From positions 620,001 to 684,000 of the forward strand of contig NZ_JAJNKA010000001.1 of NCBI RefSeq assembly GCF_021533215.1: a stretch of 64,000 nt of DNA. The letters run 5' to 3'. The notes beneath the pieces are model-generated. The model saw nothing but the letters and a program-made list of their open reading frames with translations. It had not been told where the DNA came from and made no database searches. The translations under genes were made by a program, and so were the position numbers. Source of the stretch: Portibacter lacus (GTDB lineage: Bacteria > Bacteroidota > Bacteroidia > Chitinophagales > Saprospiraceae). Positions 45,862 to 55,184 of the stretch are shown here, piece after piece (position 1 is the first letter of the stretch; every line of letters starts with the position of its first letter).

Positions 45862-46296
45862 TTATCTCAATCGATCCATTGATTTTACTAATTTGTCATC
45901 CTTCCCAATATATCTATTCGCAAAGATTCCGAAAAGTATCGCTAAGATCGGTAAGCCTATTCCAAATTGCTCATTGATATTCGCTGTTAAGTCAGACTGG
46001 TTATCTTGGAAAACCAATAACAAAGCAACAATGATAAATATTATGCCCATGGTCATTACACCATAAACTAGTTTTTTCTGCAATGGCCTATTTTTAAATA
46101 GGAAAATAGTTATTAGTGCAAGCAATCCTCCAACAATCGTGATGCCAAGTAAAACTGGATTATCAAAAATATTGTAAATCTTATCTGCAAAAATACCCGC
46201 CATGGTATCATTACTTGTTGCCAAGGGAACTCCGAAAAGTCCAAAAAAACTGGCTGAAGCAAGAAATAGGAATATCGTTTGTATTCGTTGTATCAT
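45862..46296 (-). CDS. DUF4293 family membrane protein
   Basis: The 144-residue protein starts MIQRIQTIFLFLA, the usual opening of DUF4293, and has four membrane helices: residues 6-25, about 48-66 (LLGITIVGGLLALITIFLF), about 75-95 (VYGVMTMGIIFIIVALLLV) and about 112-128 (IGLPILAILFGIFANRYI). The family is Bacteroidota-specific with no known function. It ends against the shared terminator and diverges from the FAD oxidoreductase gene. Confidence 0.88.
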   Translation of the reverse strand: MIQRIQTIFLFLASASFFGLFGVPLATSNDTMAGIFADKIYNIFDNPVLLGITIVGGLLALITIFLFKNRPLQKKLVYGVMTMGIIFIIVALLLVFQDNQSDLTANINEQFGIGLPILAILFGIFANRYIGKDDKLVKSMDRLR

Positions 46297-46319
46297 AATT
46301 TAATTAATTTTCAGTTTGG

Positions 46320-46327
46320 CAAAAATA
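46320..46327 (-). promoter_or_regulatory. Possible -7 element of the DUF4293 promoter
   Basis: Read on the minus strand the sequence is TATTTTTG, matching TAnnTTTG, 24-31 bp before the DUF4293 start codon. No TTTG stands at the proper -33 distance, so it is a partial match. Confidence 0.4.
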
Positions 46328-46383
46328 ATTAAAACTATATATACCTATAATATTAGATAGTTCTAATCTTTAAAAATTACACA

Positions 46384-47523
46384 ATGTGTGCTAAAGTTAG
46401 TTATTGGGAGGCAGTTACCTTGCTTCGAGATCCAGATATCGTAATCATCGGTGGTGGATTAGTAGGTATTAACGCCGCAATCTCTCTTAAAGAATCCCAG
46501 CCAGATTTGGATGTGCTAATCTTAGAGAGAGAAAGCTTCCCTTTAGGAGCAAGTACAAGGAATGCTGGTTTTGCATGTTTTGGGAGTGTGACAGAGCTTC
46601 TAGATGATTTAGAACAAGATAGTGAAGAGAATGTTCTATCGCTTTTAAAGAGTAGAGTAAAAGGGCTAGGTTTTCTACGTAATAGAGTAGGAGATGAGCA
46701 TTTGCACTACAGCCCCACTGGAGGTTATGAAGTTTTTGATAGAGATGATCCGTTATTAAGTGATATTATTGAAAAAGTACCTTCTTTAAATGATCACATC
46801 TTGGAAGCAACTGGTCTTGAAAATACCTTTTCTGTCAGTAAGCTGGGTGGCCAATTTAATAGTTTTAATACCCTTGGTATTTTTAATCAACATGAAGGGG
46901 CGCTGCATCCAGGCAAAATGATGGAAACTCTTTTAAATACAGCTCAACGCTTAGGTGTAAGGATCCTTTACGGAATGGAAGTGCATGCTACTGAAGAACG
47001 TGATGATAGGGTCTATGTTAAAACAAGAAATCATGAATTTGTATGTGATCAAATGCTAGTATGTACGAATGGTTTTTCTAAAAAATTATTTCCTGAGCTT
47101 GAACTACAACCTAGTAGAAATCAAGTTCTAGTAACAGATCCGATACCAAATTTGAAAATTAATTCTTGCTATCATTATGATAAAGGTTATGTTTATTTCA
47201 GGAATATTGACGGTCGATTACTAATTGGTGGGGGAAGAAATATGGCTTTCGAAGAGGAAACGACTGCTGATTTTGGGAGTACAGCAAAAATCAAAAACTA
47301 TTTATTGAATATATTACATGAGAAAATTGGAGTTTCTAGAGACATTCAAGTTGCCTATGAATGGAGTGGAATCATGGGAACTGGTACTATAAAAACGCCA
47401 ATATTGAGAAAACATTCAGAACGTATTATATTTGCACTTCGTTTAGGAGGAATGGGAGTTGCACTTGGTGCACTTCTAGGTAATAAAGCTGCTAATATTT
47501 TGTTAAATAATACTACAAAATGA
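46384..47523 (+). CDS. FAD-dependent oxidoreductase (DAO family)
   Basis: The 379-residue protein has the FAD-binding Rossmann motif DIVIIGGGLVGINAAISL, the acidic end of strand two (ILERE), STRNAGFACFG, and a C-terminal GTGTIKTPILRK ... RLGGMGVALGA segment closing the FAD site. The DAO family oxidises amines or amino acids; the substrate here is unknown. Four bases before the start show no special signal. It is followed 22 bp later by the OstA-like gene, which is unrelated in function. Confidence 0.88.
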   Translation: MCAKVSYWEAVTLLRDPDIVIIGGGLVGINAAISLKESQPDLDVLILERESFPLGASTRNAGFACFGSVTELLDDLEQDSEENVLSLLKSRVKGLGFLRNRVGDEHLHYSPTGGYEVFDRDDPLLSDIIEKVPSLNDHILEATGLENTFSVSKLGGQFNSFNTLGIFNQHEGALHPGKMMETLLNTAQRLGVRILYGMEVHATEERDDRVYVKTRNHEFVCDQMLVCTNGFSKKLFPELELQPSRNQVLVTDPIPNLKINSCYHYDKGYVYFRNIDGRLLIGGGRNMAFEEETTADFGSTAKIKNYLLNILHEKIGVSRDIQVAYEWSGIMGTGTIKTPILRKHSERIIFALRLGGMGVALGALLGNKAANILLNNTTK

Positions 47524-47545
47524 ATTGTAAAGCGTTGAAGATACA

Positions 47546-49321
47546 ATGAGATTAATTATATCCCTACTTTTCAGTATGTTGTCATTTTGTGCTATTTCAC
47601 AGACTGTTCAAGATACAAGTACCAGTTCGCGAATTATCGTTGAGCTTGCTGATAATTTCAAGTACGCGACTGAGAATGGGGTAGGAGTGAAGTACCTTAA
47701 TGGAAATGTAAGAATGTACCAGGATAGTACATTTATGTATTGCGATACTGCCGTTCTAAGAGGTAACGAATTAACGGCCTATGGCAACGTTGTTATCATT
47801 CAAAGTGATACTGTTAATGTGTTCGCGGATTCCCTGCTGTATAATGGTGATCTAAAGCTTGCTACGCTTTATAATAATGTAATTCTAGAAAGTAAGACAA
47901 GAAAACTATTTTCAGATTATCTAATCTATAATCTAGATACTCGAGTGGGTTCTTATACGGAAGGAGCATTGCTTCAGAATAAGGGAACAGAAATAAAAAG
48001 TTTAATAGGGAAATATTATGTGAACGAAGAGAAGGTTCGTTTCTATAAGAACGTTTCTGTTGTAGATGAGGACTTCCAGCTCTGGGCAGACTCATTAGCA
48101 TATGATAGTGAGGAAAATATCACTTACTTTCTTGGGCCGACTCGGATTAACCAGGATAGTTCGAAAATATACTGTGAAGATGGATTCTATGATATAAACA
48201 ATGAATTAGCCGAGTTTAGAAAGAATGCTGAATATATACAAGGGCAGAAAGTAGCCAATGGGGATTTAATAAAGTATGATGCAAGATTAAAAATGGTTTT
48301 GCTCGCAGGTAATGCGGAGTATAGAGAGGAGGAAACTTATGCTAAAGGAGACACTATTCAATATTTCGAAGAGACAGAGGACACTCGATTGATTGGAAAT
48401 GCCTATTTCAAAGATGCTGAACGGAATATGAATGGAGAGCGAATATTCTATAACGCAAAGAGTGAATCATTCAAAAGCGAAGGTCGTTCTACGATCATCG
48501 ATTCTTCTACAGTCTTAACAGCGGATCACATTGACTTTTCCCAGCAAGATGATTTTGGTGTGGCGACAGGAATGGTGGAATTGATAGATACATCATCGAA
48601 AACGACCATCTTTAGTGATACCATAGAATATCGAAAGACGGAGAATTATTCTAAGGCCTATAGCAACAAAGATAATCGCCCCATGTTGCAATCCATCCTG
48701 GAAGGTGACAGCTTGTTTATGAAATCAGATACGTTAGTCAGTTATGAACTCGGAGACTCCACTGCAAAGAAAACAATACTGAATGCATATCATGATGTAA
48801 GACTTTATAAATCTAACTTGCAAGCGATATGTGATTCTATGATTTTTAATACCACAGATAGCGTTTTATCTATGTATGATAATCCAATGATCTGGTCTGA
48901 CTCTTCACAGTTTACTGCAGATACGATTGACATCTTTTTAAAAGATGAGCAATTATATAAAGTGGTGTTAAAGAATAAAGCCTTTATTATTAATACAGAG
49001 GATTCTATTTATTTTAATCAAATTAAGGGAAAGCTGGTGGAAGTCTTTTTTGTAGAGGGGGCAATAGATTCCATGAGTGTAACTGGGAATGCGGAAGCTG
49101 TTTACTTTATGATGGATGAGCAAAAGGCTTACATCGGTATGAATAAGTCTATTAGTTCTAAAATGAGTTTCAAATTTGAGGACAGTGATCTAAAAGATAT
49201 TTATTTTTATGTCAATGTTAATTCTAATTTAATACCCATGAAAGATGTGAATCCCGAAGATACACTCGATGGGTTTAATTGGCAACCAAGAATAAGACCA
49301 AAAGATAAAAAAGCGTTATGA
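47546..49321 (+). CDS. OstA-like (LptA/LptD N-terminal type) periplasmic protein
   Basis: The 591-residue protein has a signal peptide (SLLFSMLSFCAISQ) and then repeated beta-jellyroll strands of the OstA type: GVKYLNGNVRMYQDSTFMYCD, TAYGNVVIIQSD.VNVFADSL and VRFYKNVSVVDEDFQLWADS are the clearest units. The fold binds and passes LPS from the inner to the outer membrane in LptA and LptD. Here it is longer than LptA, and there is no LptD barrel, so a variant bridging protein of Bacteroidota is likely. It overlaps the next gene by 4 bp (ATGA). Confidence 0.82.
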   Translation: MRLIISLLFSMLSFCAISQTVQDTSTSSRIIVELADNFKYATENGVGVKYLNGNVRMYQDSTFMYCDTAVLRGNELTAYGNVVIIQSDTVNVFADSLLYNGDLKLATLYNNVILESKTRKLFSDYLIYNLDTRVGSYTEGALLQNKGTEIKSLIGKYYVNEEKVRFYKNVSVVDEDFQLWADSLAYDSEENITYFLGPTRINQDSSKIYCEDGFYDINNELAEFRKNAEYIQGQKVANGDLIKYDARLKMVLLAGNAEYREEETYAKGDTIQYFEETEDTRLIGNAYFKDAERNMNGERIFYNAKSESFKSEGRSTIIDSSTVLTADHIDFSQQDDFGVATGMVELIDTSSKTTIFSDTIEYRKTENYSKAYSNKDNRPMLQSILEGDSLFMKSDTLVSYELGDSTAKKTILNAYHDVRLYKSNLQAICDSMIFNTTDSVLSMYDNPMIWSDSSQFTADTIDIFLKDEQLYKVVLKNKAFIINTEDSIYFNQIKGKLVEVFFVEGAIDSMSVTGNAEAVYFMMDEQKAYIGMNKSISSKMSFKFEDSDLKDIYFYVNVNSNLIPMKDVNPEDTLDGFNWQPRIRPKDKKAL

Positions 49322-50085
49322 GAGCTCTGAGTATTATATTCCTATTATTCTTTTCTTTCCACTTTCTATCTGGATCAGATATAAAGGATGCTAAAGCTGT
49401 TTTAAATGAAGCCAATCAAGCATTTGAAGCAAAGAAATATGACGAAGCGATAAATTTATACACGAGCTTAGTTCATGACTACGAATCCGCTCCATTATAC
49501 CATAACCTGTCTCTATCTCATTATTATCAAGGGAACTTAGCGGAATCTATTCTGTACATGGAGAAAGCGAATAAAATTGCACCTCTGAATCGAGACATCA
49601 ATAAAAACCTGAAACTCTTAGAGGAGAATGTAGATAGCGAAATAAGCAGATTACCGGATTTCTTCTTAAAGGCTTGGTTAGATTCAGTTTCTAAAATTGC
49701 AAGTATTTCCACTTGGTTGTGGTTACACATCATTACGTTGATCATCGCTATCGTATTGCTCTATTTTTATTTGATTAAGGGGAATGATTTCAATCTCCAT
49801 TTCTATTATATCAGAGGAGTTATCATAGGCTTATTTATTCTTTCATTAATATTGGGCGGCATATCTTTTAATAGGAGCCAATTGAAAAATGATACTAGGT
49901 CAGCGATTATTATGCAAGACAGTGTTCCATTAAGAATGGGAGCGGAGGCAAATAGCCAAGAGGTGATGAAAGCGAATCAAGGAGTAAAGGTGAAAATAGA
50001 GGATGAGATAGGCGACTTCTATAAAGTAAAGCTTCAAGACTATACAGAAGCGTGGCTTAAGAAAGAGTTTGTAGAGATTATCTAG
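49318..50085 (+). CDS. TPR and SH3 domain membrane protein (BatE-like)
   Basis: The 255-residue protein has a signal peptide (FLLFFSFHFLSG), TPR repeats at about 23-100 (ANQAFEAKKYDEAINLYTSL and APLYHNLSLSHYYQGNLAES), two membrane helices (WLWLHIITLIIAIVLLYFYL and GVIIGLFILSLILGGISF), and a C-terminal bacterial SH3 domain (SVPLRMGAEANSQEVM ... VKLQDYTEAWLKKEFVEI). This is the layout of BatE in the Bacteroidota Bat (aerotolerance) operons, but no BatA-D genes are next to it. It is translationally coupled to the OstA-like gene. Confidence 0.8.
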   Translation: MRALSIIFLLFFSFHFLSGSDIKDAKAVLNEANQAFEAKKYDEAINLYTSLVHDYESAPLYHNLSLSHYYQGNLAESILYMEKANKIAPLNRDINKNLKLLEENVDSEISRLPDFFLKAWLDSVSKIASISTWLWLHIITLIIAIVLLYFYLIKGNDFNLHFYYIRGVIIGLFILSLILGGISFNRSQLKNDTRSAIIMQDSVPLRMGAEANSQEVMKANQGVKVKIEDEIGDFYKVKLQDYTEAWLKKEFVEII

Positions 50086-50439
50086 AGCACCACGTTACTC
50101 CCATATCCAAGGTAAGCTAACTATATAATTAGGCAGCGGAACAGGATATACACATCGTTATGGAGTATTTTCATTACCTTCTAAGTTTCCTGATCCTAGA
50201 GCGTATCTAGAATTTTACGAGAATATGATCAACAGAAGAAAGAATCTTTAATTGTATATCATGTATATCTATGGCAATGATCGTTCATTGTACAACCAGT
50301 TCTGAATGTCAAGGCAGAAAATTCCTTCACTGCCATCCTAAGTCCTTGATCAAAGCAGTTTTTATTATTTTCAAAAGGGCATAAAAAAAGACCGCTTTTA
50401 AAAAAGCAGTCTTTTATATATTTTGTAGGAAAGAAAGAT
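50086..50439. other. Intergenic region with a possible gene remnant
   Basis: These 354 bp lie between the BatE-like stop and the L27 stop. From 50129 to 50251 a frame of about 40 codons, without its own start codon, reads with a natural composition (GYTHRYGVFSLPSKFPD and on to YLEFYENMINRRKNL) and could be the tail of a decayed gene; I cannot identify the family. The remainder holds the terminator at 50386-50415 and otherwise no visible structure. Confidence 0.35.
50386..50415 (-). terminator. Intrinsic terminator for the rplU-rpmA operon
   Basis: A long stem (AAAAGACCGCTTTT with AAAAGCAGTCTTTT, one C-A mismatch) sits 24 bp past the L27 stop, with an A/T-rich end on both strands, so it may act in both directions. 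Confidence 0.8.
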
Positions 50440-51072
50440 TTACTCTTCCTCTACGCCTCCGTCTAATTTATCTTGCCATTCTTTTAATTCATCCCATTTT
50501 CCAGCAGCTGCTAATTCAGCTTGCTTAGGCCATGTTGTTGGATTGTGGCTTTTGTATCTATTTCCAGCTGCAGCTAAGATTTCGCTTAGTTTATCAGCAT
50601 CAGTAGCTGCTAAGTCCGCAAAAGTTAAGATTCCAGCTTCGTTAAAAATCTCAGCGATTTTAGGACCGATTCCTTCTACTTTCTTTAAATCATCTCCTTT
50701 AGCATCTGCTGCTTTAGCCTTAGGCTTAGCTTCTGCTTTAGGAGCTGCTTTTTTCTCAGCAGCAGGCTTTGCAGCCTTTTTTGGTGCTGGTACATCAGAA
50801 ACCTCATCTACTACTGCATCTGCAGGAAGTATGCTGATGAATGTTCTGTTATTTCTTTTTTTAGTAAAAGTTACATAGCCATCTACTTTAGCATGTAAAG
50901 AAAAATCTTTTCCTAAATATGTATTTTCACCTGCGTGAAATCTTGTTCCTCTTTGTCTAACGATAATGTTACCTGCTCTTGCAAGTTCACCTCCGAAAAG
51001 CTTTACTCCTAGTCTTTTACTTTTACTATCCCTTCCATTATCCGTACTACCTACACCTTTTTTATGTGCCAT
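50440..51072 (-). CDS. rpmA: Ribosomal protein L27 fused to a helix-hairpin-helix extension
   Basis: Residues 1-85 of 210 are a normal L27 ([20 protein letters not shown] ... [17 protein letters not shown]). An Ala/Lys/Pro-rich linker (about 95-125) leads to an HhH-type domain (about 127-205: [54 protein letters not shown]). In many Bacteroidota the same extension is attached to L21; here the adjacent L21 is a bare 103 residues and L27 carries it. L27 sits at the peptidyl transferase centre of the 50S subunit, and the extension would project from the surface. The frame is continuous, so it is a true fusion and not a run-on. Confidence 0.93.
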   Translation of the reverse strand: MAHKKGVGSTDNGRDSKSKRLGVKLFGGELARAGNIIVRQRGTRFHAGENTYLGKDFSLHAKVDGYVTFTKKRNNRTFISILPADAVVDEVSDVPAPKKAAKPAAEKKAAPKAEAKPKAKAADAKGDDLKKVEGIGPKIAEIFNEAGILTFADLAATDADKLSEILAAAGNRYKSHNPTTWPKQAELAAAGKWDELKEWQDKLDGGVEEE

Positions 51073-51091
51073 GATATTAAATTTTTAATTT

Positions 51092-51403
51092 TTAAGCTGA
51101 AATAGAATCGATCTTAATTTTTGTGAAATACTGTCTGTGACCGTTTTTCACTTTGTAACCTTTTCTTCTCTTCTTTTTGAATACAATCACTTTGTCACCT
51201 TTTGCATGTTCTACAACAGTAGCGGCTACTGATGCTGATCCTAACAATGGTGTTCCTACAGAAGTATTATCTCCGTCTGTGATTAAGTGAACTTCGTCAA
51301 ATTTAACGGAATCACCTTCTTTCGCGTCTAATTGGTGAACAAAGATCTCTTGATCTTGCTCTACCTTAAACTGCTGTCCTGCTATTGTAACTATTGCAAA
51401 CAT
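51092..51403 (-). CDS. rplU: 50S ribosomal protein L21
   Basis: The 103-residue protein has the L21 pattern (FAIVTIAGQQFKVEQDQEIF, VGTPLLGSASVAATVVEHAK, FKKKRRKGYKVKNGHRQ). It binds 23S rRNA in the large subunit. It is followed 19 bp later by the L27 gene, the standard rplU-rpmA order. Unlike many Bacteroidota L21 proteins it has no HhH extension. A consensus promoter lies at 51438-51468. Confidence 0.97.
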   Translation of the reverse strand: MFAIVTIAGQQFKVEQDQEIFVHQLDAKEGDSVKFDEVHLITDGDNTSVGTPLLGSASVAATVVEHAKGDKVIVFKKKRRKGYKVKNGHRQYFTKIKIDSISA

Positions 51404-51437
51404 TGTGCTCTTTTACTATTTTTCGAAAATTGGACTG

Positions 51438-51468
51438 CAAAGATAGCTTTAATCTTTTGTTTTTCAAA
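51438..51468 (-). promoter_or_regulatory. Consensus Bacteroidota promoter of rplU-rpmA
   Basis: On the minus strand TTTG (51468-51465) is followed by 19 bases and then TATCTTTG (51445-51438), an exact fit to the TTTG-N19-TAnnTTTG consensus of Bacteroidota housekeeping sigma. Transcription should start near 51431, leaving a leader of about 28 bases. Confidence 0.85.
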
Positions 51469-51482
51469 GACTAATATCTATA

Positions 51483-52727
51483 TCATTTAATATTTTTTTC
51501 TAAGAAGTCCTCTAAACGGAAAGTTATCCTATGTTTTTCGCTGCCTCGAGCCACTAGTAGCTTAATTTTTTTACCCGGTTTTTTTGACAAATTCTTTGTA
51601 ATTGATTCTAACGTCAAAAACCTAGAATGTATACCATTAAAGGATAAGATGAAATCCCCAGGCTTTAATCCTGCTCTTGAAGCTGGAGTTTCTGCAATAA
51701 CACTTTTGATATAAAACTTATCAAAATTTCGTCCGATTGCAAAAATAACCATACCACTCTTATCATACACAAATGGCTTGTTGAAAATTAATTTTCTTGG
51801 CTTTAGGTGGATTTTTTGCTTTGGATAGTCGATTACAACCGTGAACCGCTCCAGTATTTTATTACCCACGATCCCATTCCGAATGTATACGGAATTATCA
51901 ATAATGGAACTATCTAGATTCTGAAAACTGGTTGTTAGTCCATCAAATTGGTAACTGCCTATCTTTAAGAAATTCACCTTGCCCATATATCCTTGCAAGC
52001 TACCACTGATGCCAGTACCGATCTGACCAGGTATAATATATTCTGGTAATTCGATGTCCTCATGAGTATTTTCATGTAAGAGGTAGTTTAGACTAGCACC
52101 TGTATCTATTAATAGATTTATATCTATACTGTCATTGTCTCCTATGCCTGTTGTACACTGGATATAAGGTTTGTTCTTAAGCACTTGTAAGTCGAAAGAT
52201 TCGAAACCATGCTTTGGCCCTTTGTATTTATCCGGGTCGTGGAAGATGATTCGACTTCTTTTATAGTCTAATTCTACCACTAAATTTTTAAATATACTTG
52301 CCCCGATGATACCATCTATATTCACTCCTGTGATATTATCCAAGTTATTTAAGTCATCTTCTAAAACCAGTATATCCTGGTTAACCCGTCCTGAATTGTC
52401 TAGTTTCAAATTCACATTCCTAGTAATATAAGCGAATACTAAGTTGGTCAAGTCAGATCCGATCAAACTGATTTTCTTAGAATAAGTCATCCCTAGGAGG
52501 TCAGTTATTTCTTTTTTCAGAATTAACGTATTCTCTGCTCCTGTATCAAAAATGAATTTTAGCTGTAAGTAGCGATTGAAGTCAACATTTAGAATAATGA
52601 AACCTTGGATATATTCGAATGGAACTTCGACATGACTTCGCCCTCTTAATAGATCCCTACCTGGAAATTGTGCTTGACATATTCCATAAGTCAGAAAAAT
52701 AACCAATGTTATTATTAAGGATCTCAA
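51483..52727 (-). CDS. Aspartyl (retropepsin-like) protease with two DTGA sites and a PDZ domain
   Basis: The 414-residue protein has a signal peptide (ITLVIFLTYGICQA). Two retropepsin-like lobes follow: FIFDTGAENTLIL near residue 60 and LLIDTGASLNYLL near 208, giving a single-chain, pepsin-like pair of catalytic aspartates. The C-terminal part is a PDZ domain (about 325-405, VIAETPASRAGLKPGDFILS). It is a periplasmic or surface protease with a peptide-binding module. The start codon is a TTG at 52727, since a stop codon lies two codons upstream. It follows the cytochrome gene by 25 bp. Confidence 0.85.
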   Translation of the reverse strand: MRSLIITLVIFLTYGICQAQFPGRDLLRGRSHVEVPFEYIQGFIILNVDFNRYLQLKFIFDTGAENTLILKKEITDLLGMTYSKKISLIGSDLTNLVFAYITRNVNLKLDNSGRVNQDILVLEDDLNNLDNITGVNIDGIIGASIFKNLVVELDYKRSRIIFHDPDKYKGPKHGFESFDLQVLKNKPYIQCTTGIGDNDSIDINLLIDTGASLNYLLHENTHEDIELPEYIIPGQIGTGISGSLQGYMGKVNFLKIGSYQFDGLTTSFQNLDSSIIDNSVYIRNGIVGNKILERFTVVIDYPKQKIHLKPRKLIFNKPFVYDKSGMVIFAIGRNFDKFYIKSVIAETPASRAGLKPGDFILSFNGIHSRFLTLESITKNLSKKPGKKIKLLVARGSEKHRITFRLEDFLEKNIK

Positions 52728-52752
52728 TATTTAAATGGGTTTTCTATATCAT

Positions 52753-54924
52753 TTAACGTTTAGTTTCGAAATCAGTTCTTAATAACTCTTCTTCTGTCCA
52801 CATTTTTTTTCGATCTGAAAATTTGTCTTGCAATAATTTTATTTTATTGCGGTTCACGGATCTTACTTCGTTACTAAATGCATTGTAAATATAATTACTA
52901 ATCTTCTCTATTTCAGCAGCATTAATGTTAAATGATGGCATTACAGATGGGAAGTTTTCTTCCTTTCCATTGATAGTAACTGGCCCTGTTAATCCATGCT
53001 GAATAATTAACGGGATTATTTCTGGTTGATTATTTATTAGTGTAGAACCGACTAATGAAGGAGCCTGACCTTCCATCCCTTCACCGCCGAAACCATGACA
53101 TGGAGAACAGTAATTATTAAACAAAGAATATCCATCCTGACTTGCTTTTCTTTTACTCTGTTTTTTAAAGATATAAAAGGAGTCTCGCTTGCTTACTCTT
53201 TCATTATATATGGTCGCCCTTTCGCTTGGATTTTCTATTAGAGTTCCCGAAGGATATGCAGCTATTTTTGCATCCTCCATGCCTTCTTCTAGCGCTTTTA
53301 GGAATCTTTGATGTTGCTCAGGATAGTCATTATAAAGTATATCAAGACTTGTTAGCATATGATTTACGACTACTTCTTCTGGAAGGGAAATATAGTTTTC
53401 ATACAATTGAACGATCGCTTCTTTTTTTAGGTCAATGTTTTTTTGCCCTACTATTTTGAAGAGGTTCGCTATAACCCACGGATCTGAGAATTTTATTTTA
53501 TTTATTTTTTCTAGGTCAATGTTTTTTCTAGCATCTAATATCCATAAAGCATGCAATTTGGATAGCTTACTTCCTGTTTGTAGTAATTCATATAGTTTAT
53601 GGTCAATGGTATTCGAAGCCAGAAATCTTAATTTTTCTTGAGCTTTTGTTCTCAGCCAACCATTATCCATGCTGAGGTATTGGAGCAAACTGTCTTCGTT
53701 AGAGAAATCAAATGTTGGCATTTTTTGACTGCTGCCTTTTTTTGAGATTTTTAGGATTCGTCCATAATCTACGATCTCATCGAGCTTCTTCTGCTGAATT
53801 TCTTCTTTCAAGTAGTTCGTCATGTAGATTTTGTGCTGGATAATTCCTCTATGCATATCTACGATATACAAGTTACCATCAGGTCCTGTATTAATATTGA
53901 CAGGTCGAAAAGCTTCATCGTCAGATACTAGGAACTCCTTCTGCGGGTAAGCAAAAGTTGCTTTTGGAAAGAAAGCATTTTGTTGGATTTTTAACCTCTT
54001 AATCAAGTTTCCTTCCGGGACGCAGATGAAAGCATCTCCGTCGTATGATTCACCGAGGCCAATAGATTGGAAAATGAGTGGACCGCAAGCAGAAGTTGCA
54101 GCAAGCACTTTCCCTTCAGCATCTAGTGTTCCTTCATTATATCCTCTATTGATAGAAGTTGCGTGTATAGGGAATATAGACCGATCTCGAACGACATCTT
54201 TATTTAAACCCTGAGGTTTATGAATGTATTTATTTGAGATTAATGTATTGGGAAGAAATTGATCCCCATACAGAAAATTAGAATTGTCATTCGCGTATAG
54301 GCGCCCATTTTCATCATTGGTGATTCCCCATTGACCTCTAAAATTAGTAGATTCTTTCGTCCAGTTTTCGCCATCGTAACAATATCGGTAATGGCTTTTA
54401 GCATTATAAAAACAGTTGTCAATATTCAATAAAAGCCCATTCGGTTTGTGTTCTACATTTCCACCGACTGCATAGAATGAGTCAATGATGGTCGTTGCGC
54501 CTTCTTGATCATTAATAATGTCACTATAATATAAATTAGGGTCATCTGCATACAGAATGCCACCATTGTAGAGTCTAATAGCTCTTAGATGATGGATTTT
54601 ATCTTTGAACACGGTTGATTTATCCATGATACCATCTTCGTCTGAATCTTCAAGAATTAGAATTCGACCATTTGGGATATTTTCTTTCTCGCCATTGATG
54701 TCAGGCATGTAATCAGGCATTTCTGCAACCCATAATCGACCTTTAGAATCGAAGTCAATAGCTACAGGTGCATAGATCATGGGCTCACTTGCGATTGCCG
54801 TTAGCTGTAGACTGGTATCGATCAACTGGTAAGAAGATAGATCTACATCTTTTGGAAGGTCTTGTTGGACGCAAGAAGCCATTGTAATTATGGAACATAA
54901 TAAGAAGAAAGCGCGCTGGATCAT
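52753..54924 (-). CDS. Lipoprotein with PVC-type beta-propeller and C-terminal cytochrome c
   Basis: The 723-residue protein has a lipoprotein signal (FFLLCSIITMASC). Residues about 40-370 are a glucose-dehydrogenase-like propeller of the membrane-bound dehydrogenase class (FDSKGRLWVAEMPDYMPD, GRILILEDSDEDGIMD, GITNDENGRLYANDNSNF). A HEAT-like helical region follows (about 400-580). A c-type cytochrome domain with CSPCH (YCSPCHGFGGEG) and the distal Met in SVMPSFN closes it. It probably passes electrons from a sugar or alcohol to the respiratory chain; the substrate is unknown. It is co-transcribed with the aspartyl protease. Confidence 0.87.
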   Translation of the reverse strand: MIQRAFFLLCSIITMASCVQQDLPKDVDLSSYQLIDTSLQLTAIASEPMIYAPVAIDFDSKGRLWVAEMPDYMPDINGEKENIPNGRILILEDSDEDGIMDKSTVFKDKIHHLRAIRLYNGGILYADDPNLYYSDIINDQEGATTIIDSFYAVGGNVEHKPNGLLLNIDNCFYNAKSHYRYCYDGENWTKESTNFRGQWGITNDENGRLYANDNSNFLYGDQFLPNTLISNKYIHKPQGLNKDVVRDRSIFPIHATSINRGYNEGTLDAEGKVLAATSACGPLIFQSIGLGESYDGDAFICVPEGNLIKRLKIQQNAFFPKATFAYPQKEFLVSDDEAFRPVNINTGPDGNLYIVDMHRGIIQHKIYMTNYLKEEIQQKKLDEIVDYGRILKISKKGSSQKMPTFDFSNEDSLLQYLSMDNGWLRTKAQEKLRFLASNTIDHKLYELLQTGSKLSKLHALWILDARKNIDLEKINKIKFSDPWVIANLFKIVGQKNIDLKKEAIVQLYENYISLPEEVVVNHMLTSLDILYNDYPEQHQRFLKALEEGMEDAKIAAYPSGTLIENPSERATIYNERVSKRDSFYIFKKQSKRKASQDGYSLFNNYCSPCHGFGGEGMEGQAPSLVGSTLINNQPEIIPLIIQHGLTGPVTINGKEENFPSVMPSFNINAAEIEKISNYIYNAFSNEVRSVNRNKIKLLQDKFSDRKKMWTEEELLRTDFETKR

Positions 54925-55136
54925 TAATAGATTCTATGATTTACCTATAAGTAACGAAAATAGAAGCTTTTGGTTTTAATAGAAACTTAAGAAGGAATTA
55001 AATAAAAGTTTTTTCTGAATTTTTTATACACCCCAAGCTGGATAGCAATTTACAAGTTATTCGGTTAGAAGAAATAAGGCAGTAAATTGATTGTAAGTCG
55101 TTTTCGAATGGAGATTTCACTTCGGAACATAAAAAA

Positions 55137-55163
55137 AGCCAGTCCTGTTAACAAGGACTGGCT
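55137..55163 (-). terminator. Intrinsic terminator after the DUF937-OmpA gene
   Basis: Read on the minus strand, a 10-bp stem (AGCCAGTCCT with AGGACTGGCT) with a 7-base loop is followed by a run of seven T. It lies 22 bp beyond the stop codon. Confidence 0.9.
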
Positions 55164-55184
55164 GTATTCAATATAAATAGAATA

